Positions 23,931-33,500 of a stretch of DNA of 64,000 bases are shown piece after piece. The notes under the pieces were generated by a model. It had not been told where the DNA came from, ran no database searches, and was given only the letters and a program-made list of their open reading frames with translations. This DNA comes from Sphingomonas pseudosanguinis (lineage in GTDB: Bacteria; Pseudomonadota; Alphaproteobacteria; Sphingomonadales; Sphingomonadaceae): contig NZ_JACIDH010000001.1 in NCBI RefSeq assembly GCF_014196255.1, forward strand, positions 558,001 through 622,000, given 5' to 3'. Position 1 is the first letter of the stretch. The number at the start of each line of letters is the position of its first letter. The position numbers were made by a program, and so were the translations under genes.

Positions 23931-25037
23931 ATGAACGCCAAGGCCGATTATCAGCTCGATCCGGCGGACGGGGGCGCCCTGCGCTTTACCGGCAATCTGT
24001 CGTTGGCGACGCTGGGCGACCTGCCCGAACGGCTGGATCGCGAGGATGCCTCGATCAAGCGGATCGACCTGTCGCAGGTCGAGCGGATCGACACCGTCGG
24101 CGCCTGGCTGGTCCATCGCTTCGCCGCGCGCAACGATGCCGCGATCGAGGGGCTGAACGAGAATCAGCGCAATCTGGTCGACAAGGTGGTCGAGGCGGAT
24201 CAGCCGGTCGCGATGCGGCCCAAGCCGATCAGCCCCTTCGCGCGCGTCGCGGGCGAGGTGGGCGACGCCGTCGTCACCGCGATGAAGACGCTATACGGCC
24301 TGCTGGGCTTCATGGGCGCGACGGTGCTGGCCGGCCTGGCGGTGCTGCGCCATCCCCGCCGGTTCCGCTTCAATGCGGTGGTGCACGAGTTCGAGACGGT
24401 CGGCGTCTCGGCGCTGGCGATCATCGGGCTGATGAGTTTCCTGATCGGCATCGTCATCGCGCAACAGGGCGCGGTGCAGCTTCGCCAGTTCGGCGCGGAG
24501 GTGTTCACGATCAACCTGGTCGGCCGCCTGACGCTGCGCGAACTGGGCGTGCTGATGACCGCGATCATGGTCGCCGGTCGCTCCGGCTCGGCCTTCGCCG
24601 CGCAGCTCGGTACGATGAAGCTGACCGAAGAGATCGACGCGATGCGCGTCATCGGCGTGTCGCCGATGGAGGCGCTGGTCGTGCCGCGCACCATCGCGGC
24701 GGTCACGCTGATGCCGCTCCTGGGTTTCTATTCCTCGCTGATCGCGATGATCGGCGGCTGTTTCCTGGCGGCGGTGTCGCTGGGCATCCCCCCCGTCACC
24801 TTCATCGCGCGCATCCGCGAGGTCGTGCCGATCACCGACCTGTATGTCGGCTTGATCAAGGCGCCGGTCTTCGGTGCGATCATCGCCATCGCCGGCTGTT
24901 TCCAGGGGATGCAGGTCAAGTCGGATGCCGAGCAGGTCGGCCTGCGCACCACAGCGGCCGTGGTGCAGGCGATCTTCCTTGTGATCGTGCTCGACGCGTT
25001 CTTCGCGGTCTTCTTCACCTGGATCGGATGGGACTGA
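23931..25037 (+). CDS. mlaE: STAS-MlaE fused ABC permease
   Basis: Permease of 368 residues for an MCE-type phospholipid transporter between the membranes. Residues about 1-95 are a STAS domain (FTGNLSLATLGDL, IDLSQVERIDTVGAWLVHRF) doing in cis what separate MlaB does in E. coli. The rest is an MlaE domain with about five helices (AIIGLMSFLIGIVIAQQGAV, LRELGVLMTAIMVAGRSGSA, EEIDAMRVIGVSPMEALVVP). ATG 23931 has GAGG 6 nt upstream. The stop overlaps the ATPase start (TGATG). STAS fusion is common in alphaproteobacteria. Direction of lipid flow is not deducible. Confidence 0.93.
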   Translation: MNAKADYQLDPADGGALRFTGNLSLATLGDLPERLDREDASIKRIDLSQVERIDTVGAWLVHRFAARNDAAIEGLNENQRNLVDKVVEADQPVAMRPKPISPFARVAGEVGDAVVTAMKTLYGLLGFMGATVLAGLAVLRHPRRFRFNAVVHEFETVGVSALAIIGLMSFLIGIVIAQQGAVQLRQFGAEVFTINLVGRLTLRELGVLMTAIMVAGRSGSAFAAQLGTMKLTEEIDAMRVIGVSPMEALVVPRTIAAVTLMPLLGFYSSLIAMIGGCFLAAVSLGIPPVTFIARIREVVPITDLYVGLIKAPVFGAIIAIAGCFQGMQVKSDAEQVGLRTTAAVVQAIFLVIVLDAFFAVFFTWIGWD

Positions 25038-25951
25038 TGGCCGGCGCGGAAAACATCATCCAGGTCCGGGGCCTGCGCAACAGCTTTGGCGAGCAGGTCA
25101 TCCATGACGGCCTCGACCTCGACGTGCGCAAGGGCGAGATCCTGGGCGTGGTCGGCGGATCGGGCACCGGCAAGTCGGTGCTGATGCGCACGATCATCGG
25201 GTTGCAGACCCCCGATGCGGGCGAGATCACCGTGTTCGGCGAACCGACCATCGGCCGCGAGGCGACCGAGGCGACCGAGGTGCGCAAGCGCTGGGGCGTG
25301 CTGTTCCAGGGCGGCGCACTGTTCTCGACGTTGACCGTGGCGGAAAATGTCGCGGTCCCTTTGCGCGAATTCTACCGCGACCTGCCCCAGGCGCTGATGG
25401 ACGAGATCGCGTCGTACAAGGTGGTGATGACCGGCCTGCCCGCCGACGCGGGGCCGAAATATCCGGCCGAACTGTCGGGCGGCATGAAGAAGCGCGCCGG
25501 CCTGGCGCGCGCGCTCGCGCTCGACCCCGAACTGCTCTTCCTCGACGAGCCGACCGCCGGCCTCGACCCGATCGGCGCTGCCGCGTTCGACCAGTTGATC
25601 GCGTCGCTCCAGAAGACGCTGGGGCTGACCGTCTTCCTGATCACCCATGACCTCGATACGCTCTATGCCATTTGCGACCGTGTCGCGGTGCTGGCCGACA
25701 AGAAGGTCATCGCGGTCGGCACGATCGACGAACTGATCGCGCTCGACCATCCGTGGATCGAGGAATATTTCAAGGGGCCGCGCGGCCGCGCCGCCATCGC
25801 CGCCAAGGACGAGGTCGCCGGCATGGCGCCGCGCTCGGCGGACGCGGATGCGGCGCGCCACCCCACCGAAGTCGAAGCCCATGCCACCGGCCAGCATAGC
25901 CAGGGCAATGCGGCCGATGCCCATGCGAGAGGCGAAGCAGGGACACGCTGA
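25037..25951 (+). CDS. mlaF: MCE-transporter ATPase MlaF with long acidic/His tail
   Basis: ABC ATPase of 304 residues that energises the MlaE permease. Walker A is GGSGTGKS (40-47), then a Q-loop VLFQGGALFS, signature LSGGMKKRAGLARAL, Walker B LLFLDEPTAG and switch His in LITHDLDT. Beyond the usual end (about residue 255) there is a roughly 45-residue tail rich in Ala, Asp, His and Glu (RHPTEVEAHATGQHS). In E. coli the MlaF C-terminus contacts MlaB; this tail is longer and of a different composition. The start and stop overlap the neighbours by 1 nt each (TGATG at both ends), so the operon is tightly coupled. Confidence 0.93.
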   Translation: MAGAENIIQVRGLRNSFGEQVIHDGLDLDVRKGEILGVVGGSGTGKSVLMRTIIGLQTPDAGEITVFGEPTIGREATEATEVRKRWGVLFQGGALFSTLTVAENVAVPLREFYRDLPQALMDEIASYKVVMTGLPADAGPKYPAELSGGMKKRAGLARALALDPELLFLDEPTAGLDPIGAAAFDQLIASLQKTLGLTVFLITHDLDTLYAICDRVAVLADKKVIAVGTIDELIALDHPWIEEYFKGPRGRAAIAAKDEVAGMAPRSADADAARHPTEVEAHATGQHSQGNAADAHARGEAGTR

Positions 25952-26913
25952 TGGAAACCCGTTCGAACCACGTCCTTGTCGGCTCTGTCGTGCTGATCCT
26001 GCTCGCAGTGCTGGCGATCTTCACCGTCTGGATCGCCCGTCTGGGCGGTACGTCGGAGAAGGAATATGACATCTTCTTCCGTCAGTCGGTGGACGGTCTG
26101 GCCAAGGGGTCGGCGGTCACCTATTCGGGCGTGCCCTCGGGGCAGGTGAAGGAAATCGCGCTGTGGCGGCCCGATCCGCAGTTCGTGCGGGTGCGCGTGG
26201 CGGTCAACGACCAGACGCCGATCCTGCAGGGCACGACCGCGTCGATCTCGGCCAGCTTCACCGGCACCAGCACCATCTCGCTGGATGGCGCACGGAAAGG
26301 CGCGCCGCCGATCGCCTGTCCGCAGCCCGAGAATCTGACGCTCTGCCCTTACGGCGTGCCGGTCATCCCGACCAAGCAGGGCGGTATCGGTGCGATCCTG
26401 AACTCCGCGCCGCAACTGCTGGAGCGGCTGTCGACCCTGACCGAGCGACTGACCGGGCTGTTGTCCGACCGCAACCAGGCGTCGATCGCGGGAATTCTCG
26501 ACAACACCAACCGCCTGACCGATGCGCTGGCCGATCGCGGGCCGGAGATCGCCGCGACGCTGGCGCAGACTCGCGTCGCGATCCAGCAGGCGGGCGATGC
26601 GGCGCAATCGATCGGCCAGCTGGCGGCGACCACCAACGGCATCCTCGCCGATGAGGTGAAGCCGACCATGGCCAATCTGAACAAGGCGATCGCCTCGGCG
26701 CAGAAGAGCGCGGACACGCTGAACTCCGCGATCGGCGATGCGCGGCCGGGCCTGCAGACCTTCTCGAAGCAGACCGTGCCCGAGGTGGATCGTCTGGTGA
26801 AGGACCTGCGCGTCATGACCCAGTCGCTGTCGGCCGTCGCCGAAAAGGTCGACCAGCAGGGCGCCGGGTCGCTGATCGGGCAGCAGAAGCTGCCGGACTA
26901 TAAGGGCAAGTGA
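25951..26913 (+). CDS. mlaD: MlaD family MCE-domain protein
   Basis: Substrate-binding MCE protein of 320 residues, anchored by one N-terminal helix (VLVGSVVLILLAVLAIFTVW) and facing the periplasm. One MCE domain follows (about 40-120: VDGLAKGSAVTYSGVPSGQVKEI, TGTSTISLDG). A long helical C-terminus with heptad-like Leu/Ala content follows (ILNSAPQLLERLSTLTERLT to AIASAQKSADTLNSAI), as in MCE proteins that build a bridge or tube. A short insertion with two Cys (PPIACPQPENLTLCPYG) sits between them. It is third in the Mla operon. Confidence 0.92.
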   Translation: METRSNHVLVGSVVLILLAVLAIFTVWIARLGGTSEKEYDIFFRQSVDGLAKGSAVTYSGVPSGQVKEIALWRPDPQFVRVRVAVNDQTPILQGTTASISASFTGTSTISLDGARKGAPPIACPQPENLTLCPYGVPVIPTKQGGIGAILNSAPQLLERLSTLTERLTGLLSDRNQASIAGILDNTNRLTDALADRGPEIAATLAQTRVAIQQAGDAAQSIGQLAATTNGILADEVKPTMANLNKAIASAQKSADTLNSAIGDARPGLQTFSKQTVPEVDRLVKDLRVMTQSLSAVAEKVDQQGAGSLIGQQKLPDYKGK

Positions 26914-26921
26914 GGAAGCCG

Positions 26922-27518
26922 ATGAGGACCGTCATGAAGACTCCGCTGATCGTTCTGATGGCATCGCTTCCGCTGGCCGGGTGCATCAGTTTCGGGGCCA
27001 AGCCGCCCCCCTCGCTGATGACGCTGCAGGCGCAGTCGGCGCCGACCGTGGGCCAGACGCAGAATTCCGCGCGCGCCAAGTCGATCACCATCCAGGTGCC
27101 GACCACGCCCCAGGAGCTGGCGACCGCGCGCGTGCCGGTGCAGGAGGACACGACCAGCATCGCCTACGTGAAGGACGCGCAATGGGCCGAGCCGCCCGCG
27201 CGGCTGTTCGCACGGCTCGTCTCCGACACGCTGACCGCGCGCGAAGGACGGGTGGTCCTGTCGGCGCGCGAGTCGGTGGCCGATGCCGGCGATCGCCTGG
27301 CGGGCGAGCTGCGCCAGTTCGGCATGGACGCGGTACGCCGCGACGCCGTGGTGGTGTTCGACGCCTCGCTGATGCGCGACGGCCAGACCGCGATCGAGAA
27401 GCGCCGTTTCGAGGCGCGCGTGCCGGTCGGCAAGATCGACGCGGAGAGCGTCGGCCCCGCGCTGAATCAGGCGGCGAACCAGGTCGCCCAGCAGGTGGCG
27501 GACTGGGTCGGACGGTAA
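26922..27518 (+). CDS. ABC-type transport auxiliary lipoprotein (PqiC/DUF330-like)
   Basis: Outer-membrane or periplasmic lipoprotein of 198 residues that completes the MCE operon, as PqiC does for the pqi system. The lipobox is LPLAGC; the Cys lies about residue 21. ATG 26922 has GAGG 6 nt upstream; ATG 26934 also has GAGG at the same distance and gives a shorter leader. The mature domain follows the ABC_trans_aux pattern (ITIQVPTTPQEL, DAQWAEPPARLFARLVSDTL, the R..RFEARVPV strand and the ALNQAANQVAQQVADWV helix). A repeat-rich gap follows. Confidence 0.85.
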   Translation: MRTVMKTPLIVLMASLPLAGCISFGAKPPPSLMTLQAQSAPTVGQTQNSARAKSITIQVPTTPQELATARVPVQEDTTSIAYVKDAQWAEPPARLFARLVSDTLTAREGRVVLSARESVADAGDRLAGELRQFGMDAVRRDAVVVFDASLMRDGQTAIEKRRFEARVPVGKIDAESVGPALNQAANQVAQQVADWVGR

Positions 27519-28142
27519 TCGCGACGAATCCTCTCCGGCGGAGGCCAATCGACGTTTATTCCATTCCTCCCCTGCAAGGGGAGGTGGCAGGCCGAAGGCC
27601 TGACGGAGGGGTGTCCCCGTTGGCGAGATAAGTCTTCCCTTACGACCGGGGATGCCCCCCATCATGCCCGCATGGCTCCTCTTACAGGGAATCGTTGCGA
27701 AATTAGAGAAGGATGACATGAGGTGGATTCGTCATTGCGAGCGTAGCGAAGCAATCCAGGCAAGACGCTCTGGATTGCTTCGCTACGCTCGCAATGACGG
27801 CTTGGGTCAAACTGACGTTATCCCGCTCTAGCGTTTCCCGCCTGTCAGGCACCACCCCGTCGAAGGCCGGGGTCCAGACGCTGAATGCTTTCCATCGCTT
27901 ATCAGCGCTAATCCGACCGGACCTCGGCCTGCGTCGGCATAGTGCAGAGCTTTGCAACGATCCCTAATCGGGGTGGACGGAAGATGGCCTTGTCGGAATG
28001 TCGATAGGCCCCAGGGAGCGAAGTTTGACATGCCCGGACGATGTCGGGGGCATGGCTCGGCAGTTGAACCGCCCTCGCGACCGGTTACACCCCTCCGTCA
28101 GGCCTGCGGCCTGCCACCTCCCCTTGTAGGGGAGGAATGGAT
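27519..28142. repeat. gene-free, repeat-rich interval
   Basis: No gene is seen in this 624-base gap. From left to right it holds a left half of the ATTCCTCCCC element (27563-27618), a perfect 30-bp inverted repeat (27730-27799), a short stretch resembling dispersed repeats (caccccgtcgaaggccgggg near 27852), and a right half of the ATTCCTCCCC element (28087-28138). The two halves face each other as if one element had been split by the sequence between them. Confidence 0.75.
27730..27799. repeat. perfect 30-bp inverted repeat (hairpin element)
   Basis: Arms 27730-27759 and 27770-27799 are exact reverse complements; the spacer is 10 nt. The arms begin CGTCATTGCGAGCG and end TTGCTTCG-like sequence in reverse. 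It would form a very strong RNA or DNA hairpin. Similar 'cattgcgagcgtagcgaagc' palindromes occur in unrelated bacteria. Only one copy was seen here. Confidence 0.9.
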
Positions 28143-28985
28143 TCAGCCCGCGTGCGCGATCGCCAGCACCCGTTCCGCGTCGGCGAGATGCAGCCGCTCG
28201 ACCATCTGCCCGTCGAGACGGATCGCGCCCAGCCCGGCATGCGCCGGTTCGGCGAACGCCGCCACCACCTTGCGCGCCCAGGCGATTTCCGCCTCGCTCG
28301 GGCCGAAGCCGTGATGCGCGGCGTTGATCTGGCTGGGGTGGATCAGCGTCTTGCCGTCAAAGCCCAGCCGCCGCCCCTCGGCACATTCCTCCGCCAGCCG
28401 CTCGGGCGCGTCGATGGCGTTGCAGACGCCGTCGAGCGCGATCAGCCCCGCCGCGCGTGCCGCGACGACGATCTGGACGCGCAGCGGGCGCAGCGCCTCG
28501 GGGGCGGGCGGGGAGGGCAGGCGCATCTCCTTGGCCAGATCGTTGGTCCCCGCGACCAGACAGGTCAGGCCCAGTTCCGCCGCCGCCCCGGCGAGCGCGC
28601 CCAGCGACAACAGGCCCCGGCACGTCTCGATCATCGCCCAGAGCGGCACGCCCGGCCCCAGCGCCTGCCGGGCCGCCGCCAGCGTGGCGACGTCATCGAC
28701 CTTGGGGATCAGCACCGCCGCCGGCCGCACCGCGGCGAGCGCCGCCAGATCGTCGGCGGCCCATGGCGTGTCCAGCCCATTGCTGCGCACCACCAGCAGG
28801 CGCTTGCCAAAGCCGCCCTCACGCACCGCCGCGACCGCCGAATCGCGAGCCGCCGCCTTGGCCTCGGGTGCGACCGCATCCTCCAGATCGAGGATCACGG
28901 CATCGCTGTTGAGCTGGCGCGCCTTGGCGATGGCGCGGGGATTGGAGGCGGGCAGGAACAGCGCGCTGCGCAGGATGGCGGTCAT
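28143..28985 (-). CDS. HpcH/HpaI aldolase family, CitE-like CoA-ester lyase
   Basis: CitE-like lyase of 280 residues with a TIM barrel and a Mg2+ site, cytoplasmic. Visible motifs: RSALFLPASNPRAIAKA, the DLEDAVAPEAK metal-binding segment, VVRSNGL, VLIPKVDD, MIETCRGLL with its Glu, and DGKTLIHPSQI near the end. Stand-alone CitE-like proteins cleave or hydrolyse malyl-, methylmalyl- or citramalyl-type CoA esters; which one cannot be told. No citDF subunits are present, so it is not citrate lyase. The stop lies 4 nt from the end of the repeat gap. It is divergent from a small membrane protein and cyoABCD. Confidence 0.85.
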   Translation of the reverse strand: MTAILRSALFLPASNPRAIAKARQLNSDAVILDLEDAVAPEAKAAARDSAVAAVREGGFGKRLLVVRSNGLDTPWAADDLAALAAVRPAAVLIPKVDDVATLAAARQALGPGVPLWAMIETCRGLLSLGALAGAAAELGLTCLVAGTNDLAKEMRLPSPPAPEALRPLRVQIVVAARAAGLIALDGVCNAIDAPERLAEECAEGRRLGFDGKTLIHPSQINAAHHGFGPSEAEIAWARKVVAAFAEPAHAGLGAIRLDGQMVERLHLADAERVLAIAHAG

Positions 28986-29074
28986 GGATCAAATATATGC
29001 GGATGTAGCGCATCATGCCATTGGCGAAGCGATGGCCGGTCACCACTTCGCCGGTGTCAATCGGGGAGGAACAG

Positions 29075-29530
29075 GTGGGGGGATCGATAACGCTGGTTGC
29101 AATCATGGTGGCGGCGATGCTGATGATGCGGCGCTTTCCTAATGTGCCGGTCAGCCGCTGGCTGGCGGCAATGACGGTCGATCCGCTGGCGCGGCGGCTC
29201 AACCGGACGACGCCGGCCCAGTGGGTAGTCCTGATCGGCGGCGTGGCCCTGATCGGCCTGGCGATCTGGTTCGAGATCGATGAAATCCGCATGTTGGCAG
29301 GGCTTGGCGGCTCGGTCGGCGAAATCACGACGCTGTTGTCCACCATCGAATGGAGCGGGATGGTCGAGCTTGGCATGACCGGGCTGATGTCGCGGACGGT
29401 CACGGCGCGCTTGCCGGTCTTTCGTCATGTCTTTCGCATGCGTGCCCAGCGGAACACGACGCGATCCGTTCGCTCCCGGACCCCGGCCAATGACGAAGGC
29501 GATGGAGGGCCTGTCCGACGGATCGCTTGA
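29075..29530 (+). CDS. hypothetical membrane protein upstream of cyoABCD
   Basis: Protein of 151 residues from GTG 29075, chosen because GGGAGGA lies 4 nt upstream; no ATG has a comparable site. Two hydrophobic segments are visible (SITLVAIMVAAMLMMRRF and WVVLIGGVALIGLAIWFEID), then a short amphipathic region and a basic, disordered tail (RMRAQRNTTRSVRSRTPAND). I do not recognise a family. It ends 50 nt before cyoA and may share its transcript, but nothing ties it to the oxidase. Confidence 0.6.
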   Translation: MGGSITLVAIMVAAMLMMRRFPNVPVSRWLAAMTVDPLARRLNRTTPAQWVVLIGGVALIGLAIWFEIDEIRMLAGLGGSVGEITTLLSTIEWSGMVELGMTGLMSRTVTARLPVFRHVFRMRAQRNTTRSVRSRTPANDEGDGGPVRRIA

Positions 29531-29580
29531 TCCGGATCAGGCCATGGAACGAAAGCCTTGGCCTGCCGTTCAGCGCCGTG

Positions 29581-30468
29581 ATGATCCGCACGCCGCGCCT
29601 GCCCATTGGAATTGCGCGCGTTACGTGCCTTCTACCCTGTCTTGTCCTCGCCGCCTGTGAACCCGGTATCTTGAACCCGGCCGGGCCGATCGCTGCGGGC
29701 GAGCGCAGTATCTTCTTCAATGCGCTGGCGGTGATGCTGGCCATCGTCGTGCCGGTGATCATCCTGGCCTTCGCCTTCGGTTGGTGGTTCCGGGCGAGCA
29801 ACACTCGCGCCAAGCATCTGCCCGAATGGGCTTATTCGGGGCGGCTGGAGCTGCTGGTCTGGTCGATCCCGGCGCTGGCCATCATGTTCCTGGGCGGCAT
29901 CGCCTGGATCGGCAGCCATGATCTCGATCCGCCCAAGCCCATTGCATCCAAGGCTAGGGCGATGACGGTCGAGGTCGTCGCGACCGACTGGAAATGGCTG
30001 TTCCTCTATCCCGAACAGGGGATGGCGACGATCAACCGGCTGGTCGTGCCGGTCGGCACGCCCGTAAAATTCCGCATCACCTCGGCGGGCGTGATGAACA
30101 GCTTCTTCGTGCCGCAGTTGGGCAGCCAGATTTACGCCATGTCGGGCATGGACTCGACGCTGCATCTGCGCGCCGACAAGGCCGGGCGCTATCGCGGGCT
30201 GTCGGCGCATTATAGCGGGGAGGGCTTTGCCGATATGGACTTCTTCGTCGACGCGGTGCCGCAAGCTGCCTTCGACCGCTTCGTCGCGACCGCGCGGGGA
30301 GGGATGGGCAAGACGCTCGACTGGACAGAGTTCGTCGCGATGGCGCATCCCAGCCGCAATGTCCGCCCCGCCAGCTATCCCCGGCTTCAGCCCGGCCTTT
30401 ACGATCAGATCGTCATGCGGAACGGCGCGCCCGAGGGTGAGCAAGCCAAGGACGGGCGCGAGCAATGA
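29581..30468 (+). CDS. cyoA: cytochrome o ubiquinol oxidase subunit II
   Basis: Lipoprotein subunit of 295 residues of a bo3-type quinol oxidase. The lipobox LVLAAC places the acylated Cys at residue 26. Two membrane helices follow ([22 protein letters not shown] and [18 protein letters not shown]), then a cupredoxin-like periplasmic domain ([35 protein letters not shown]). The CuA cysteines of cytochrome c oxidases are absent, as expected for a quinol oxidase. ATG 29581 lacks a clear ribosome-binding site; a TTG at 29527 is in frame. It overlaps cyoB by 4 nt. Confidence 0.93.
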   Translation: MIRTPRLPIGIARVTCLLPCLVLAACEPGILNPAGPIAAGERSIFFNALAVMLAIVVPVIILAFAFGWWFRASNTRAKHLPEWAYSGRLELLVWSIPALAIMFLGGIAWIGSHDLDPPKPIASKARAMTVEVVATDWKWLFLYPEQGMATINRLVVPVGTPVKFRITSAGVMNSFFVPQLGSQIYAMSGMDSTLHLRADKAGRYRGLSAHYSGEGFADMDFFVDAVPQAAFDRFVATARGGMGKTLDWTEFVAMAHPSRNVRPASYPRLQPGLYDQIVMRNGAPEGEQAKDGREQ

Positions 30469-32477
30469 GCCTGACCGGCAAGCTCGGCTGGGACTCGATC
30501 CCGTTCCACGAACCGCTTCCCCTGGTGTCGGCGGGCGTCATCGGTCTGGTGCTGCTGGGCGTCTTCATCTGGGTGTGGCGGCGCGGGCATCTGCCGTACA
30601 TCTGGAGCGAGTGGATCACGAGCGTCGATCATAAACGGATCGGCGTCATGTACTGCCTGCTGGCGGGCGTCATGCTGTTGCGTGGATTTTCCGACGCGCT
30701 GCTGATGCGGTCGCAACAGGCGATCGCGTACGGCAATGAAGGTTATCTGCCGCCAGATCACTACGACCAGATTTTTTCCGCACACGGCACGATCATGATC
30801 TTCTTCGTGGCGATGCCGTTCATGATCGGGCTGATGAACTTCGTCGTGCCGCTGCAATTGGGCGTGCGCGATGTAGCCTTCCCGACGCTCAATTCGGTGA
30901 GCTTCTGGCTGACCGCCAGCGGCGCGCTGCTCATCAATATGAGCCTGGTCATCGGCGAGTTCGCCAAGACCGGCTGGCTGGTCTATCCGCCGCTGTCCGA
31001 GCTGCGATTCTCGCCCGGTGTGGGCGTCGATTATTACCTCTGGGCGTTGCAAATCTCAGGCATGGGAACGCTGCTCTCGGGCGTGAACCTCGTCACCACC
31101 ATATTGAAAATGCGTGCGCCCGGCATGGGTTACAGCCGGATGCCGATGTTCACCTGGACGTCGCTCGCCTCGAACCTGCTGATCGTCGCGGCCTTTCCGG
31201 TGCTGACCGCCGTGCTCGGCATGTTGATCCTCGATCGCTATCTGGGGTTTCACTTCTTCACGCCCGAAGCGGGCGGCAACCAGATGATGTTCGTGAACCT
31301 CATCTGGGCCTGGGGTCACCCTGAGGTCTATATCCTGATCCTGCCCGCCTTCGGTGTGTTTTCGGAGATCATCTCGACCTTCTCGTCCAAACCCTTGTTC
31401 GGCTATCGCTCGATGGTCATCGCGACCATGGTGATCTGCATCCTGTCCTTCATGGTCTGGCTGCACCATTTCTTCACCATGGGGGCAGGCGCCGATGTGA
31501 ACGGCTTCTTCGGCATCACGACGATGATCATCGCGGTGCCGACGGGGGTGAAGGTCTTCAACTGGCTGTTCACCATGTATGGCGGACGCATCCGCTATAC
31601 GTCGATGATGCTGTGGTCGATCGGGTTCATCGTGACCTTCGTGATCGGCGGCATGACCGGCGTGATGCTGGCGGTGCCCCCGGCCGACTTCGTGCTGCAC
31701 AACTCACTGTTCCTGGTCGCGCATTTCCATAACGTCATCATCGGCGGCGTGCTGTTCGGGGCCTTTGCGGGCTTCACCTTCTGGTTCCCCAAGATGTTCG
31801 GCTTCACGCTCGACGAGACCTGGGGCAAGCGCGCCTTCTGGTTGTGGATCAGCGGTTTCTACGTCGCCTTCATGCCGCTCTATGTGCTCGGCCTGATGGG
31901 CATGACGCGCCGGATGCAGCATTATGACGTGCCCGGCTGGCACCCCTGGCTGCTGGTCGCGGGCGTCGGTGCGCTGCTGATCGCGGCCGGCATCGCGTGC
32001 CAGGTCATGATGCTCTACGTCTCGATCAAGACCCGCAAGGACCGCATCGACGAAAGCGGCGATCCCTGGGACGGGCGGACGCTGGAATGGATTACCACCT
32101 CGCCGCCGCCCGCCTTCAACTTCGCGGTGCTGCCCGATGTGAAGGGCGAGGAAGCCTATTGGGGCATCAAGGCGCGCGCGCGGGAGAACCGTGCCCTGTC
32201 CGATCGCCCCGATTACGAACCGATCGAGATGCCGCGCAACTCGCCGACCGGGATCGTCGCGGCCTTCTTCGCCACCGCCATGGGCTTTGCGCTGATCTGG
32301 CATATCTGGTGGCTGGTGATCCTGGGCTTCTTCGGCGCGTGGGGGACGTTCATCGTCTTCGCATGGCGCGACAAGGCGGAGTATGAGATTCCGGTCGAGG
32401 AGGTCGAACGCCTCGACCAGGCGCGCCGCCGCAGCAAGGCGACGCTGCTCGATCTGCCCGAAGAGGCGCTGTCGTGA
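30465..32477 (+). CDS. cyoB: cytochrome o ubiquinol oxidase subunit I
   Basis: Catalytic heme-copper subunit of 670 residues with about fifteen helices. CuB and heme ligands are all visible: SAHGTIM, the WGHPEVY His-Tyr pair, HHFFTMGAG and [11 protein letters not shown]. Residues that bind quinone in E. coli CyoB are kept ([14 protein letters not shown] and the YDQIFSAHG His). It oxidises ubiquinol, reduces O2 to water and pumps protons. ATG 30465 overlaps cyoA (ATGA), and the stop overlaps cyoC. Length and order match the canonical operon. Confidence 0.97.
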   Translation: MSLTGKLGWDSIPFHEPLPLVSAGVIGLVLLGVFIWVWRRGHLPYIWSEWITSVDHKRIGVMYCLLAGVMLLRGFSDALLMRSQQAIAYGNEGYLPPDHYDQIFSAHGTIMIFFVAMPFMIGLMNFVVPLQLGVRDVAFPTLNSVSFWLTASGALLINMSLVIGEFAKTGWLVYPPLSELRFSPGVGVDYYLWALQISGMGTLLSGVNLVTTILKMRAPGMGYSRMPMFTWTSLASNLLIVAAFPVLTAVLGMLILDRYLGFHFFTPEAGGNQMMFVNLIWAWGHPEVYILILPAFGVFSEIISTFSSKPLFGYRSMVIATMVICILSFMVWLHHFFTMGAGADVNGFFGITTMIIAVPTGVKVFNWLFTMYGGRIRYTSMMLWSIGFIVTFVIGGMTGVMLAVPPADFVLHNSLFLVAHFHNVIIGGVLFGAFAGFTFWFPKMFGFTLDETWGKRAFWLWISGFYVAFMPLYVLGLMGMTRRMQHYDVPGWHPWLLVAGVGALLIAAGIACQVMMLYVSIKTRKDRIDESGDPWDGRTLEWITTSPPPAFNFAVLPDVKGEEAYWGIKARARENRALSDRPDYEPIEMPRNSPTGIVAAFFATAMGFALIWHIWWLVILGFFGAWGTFIVFAWRDKAEYEIPVEEVERLDQARRRSKATLLDLPEEALS

Positions 32478-33109
32478 GCCAGGCCGCGCCAACCCATGAC
32501 CCCAACAAGCTGGGCCGCGCCGCCGAGCCGAACCCGGACGGCCCCGCGCCCAAGCGGGTGGTGGTGTCCTACGGCTTCTGGATTTTCCTGCTGTCGGACT
32601 TCATCCTCTTCGCCTGTTTCTTCGCCGGTTATGCCGTGCTGAAGGACGCGACGGCGGGTGGCCCCTCGGGCAAGGACCTGTTCGAGCTGAACCTGGTCAA
32701 GGCGGAAACGGCGCTGCTGCTGCTGTCGAGTTTCGCCTGCGGGATGGCGGGAATCGCGACGCTGGCGCGCGACATGCGCTGGTTCCAGATCGCAATGGCG
32801 GTGACGGGGCTGTTCGGCGCGGGGTTCCTGGCGCTGGAGGCCTATGAGTTCCTCCATTTGATCGGGGAGGGGCATGGGCCGGGCCGCAGCGCCTTCCTGT
32901 CGGCCTTTTTCGCGCTGGTCGGGTGCCATGGTCTGCACGTCCTGCTGGGCATGCTCTGGCTGGCGACGATGATGGCGCAGGCCTGGGCCAAGGGGTTCCG
33001 CGAGGACATATTGCGCCGCATCCTGTGCTTCAGCCTGTTCTGGCACGCGCTCGACATCATCTGGGTGGCGCTGTTCACCATGGTCTATCTGATGGGAATG
33101 CGGGGATGA
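32474..33109 (+). CDS. cyoC: cytochrome o ubiquinol oxidase subunit III
   Basis: Membrane subunit of 211 residues with five expected helices ([98 protein letters not shown]). GTG 32474 overlaps the cyoB stop by 4 nt. It belongs to the COX3-like family and stabilises the oxidase core. The motif GCHGLHV.GM is typical. Confidence 0.95.
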   Translation: MSQAAPTHDPNKLGRAAEPNPDGPAPKRVVVSYGFWIFLLSDFILFACFFAGYAVLKDATAGGPSGKDLFELNLVKAETALLLLSSFACGMAGIATLARDMRWFQIAMAVTGLFGAGFLALEAYEFLHLIGEGHGPGRSAFLSAFFALVGCHGLHVLLGMLWLATMMAQAWAKGFREDILRRILCFSLFWHALDIIWVALFTMVYLMGMRG

Positions 33110-33489
33110 GCGAGCGGCCCGACGAGGAAATGGCGCGCGACGAAACCGCGCCCGGCGAGGATGCCGAGCGGGACTCGATCGTCGGCGGCATCCGCAGCTA
33201 TGCGATCGGGCTGGTCGCGGCGGCGATCCTGACGGCGGCATCGTTCGCACTCGTCCAGTTCGACATCGTCTGGGGTCCCGCCGTGCCCGCCGCGCTGGTC
33301 GCGCTGGCGATTGGGCAAATGGGCGTGCATCTGGTCTTCTTCCTCCACATCACGACCGGGCCGGACAACAGCAACAATGTGTTGGCGCTGTTGTTCGGTA
33401 TCCTGATCGTGGCGCTGGTGCTGCTGGGGTCGATCTGGATCATGGGGCATCTGAACCATAATCTGATGGGACCGATGGCGACGCCCTGA
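33106..33489 (+). CDS. cyoD: cytochrome o ubiquinol oxidase subunit IV
   Basis: Small subunit of 127 residues with three helices (YAIGLVAAAILTAASFALV, AALVALAIGQMGVHLVFFL, ALLFGILIVALVLLGSIWIM) and the family motif HLVFFLHI followed by a short polar loop. The N-terminus has a longer acidic stretch than the E. coli protein. It overlaps cyoC by 4 nt. No cyoE (heme O synthase) follows; a palindromic repeat closes the operon. Confidence 0.93.
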   Translation: MSERPDEEMARDETAPGEDAERDSIVGGIRSYAIGLVAAAILTAASFALVQFDIVWGPAVPAALVALAIGQMGVHLVFFLHITTGPDNSNNVLALLFGILIVALVLLGSIWIMGHLNHNLMGPMATP

Positions 33490-33500
33490 GCAAGAATTAA

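Noticed and set aside
27519..28142. CRISPR array
   Set aside because: Repeats are palindromic halves of a dispersed element, without regular spacers; no cas genes in the window.
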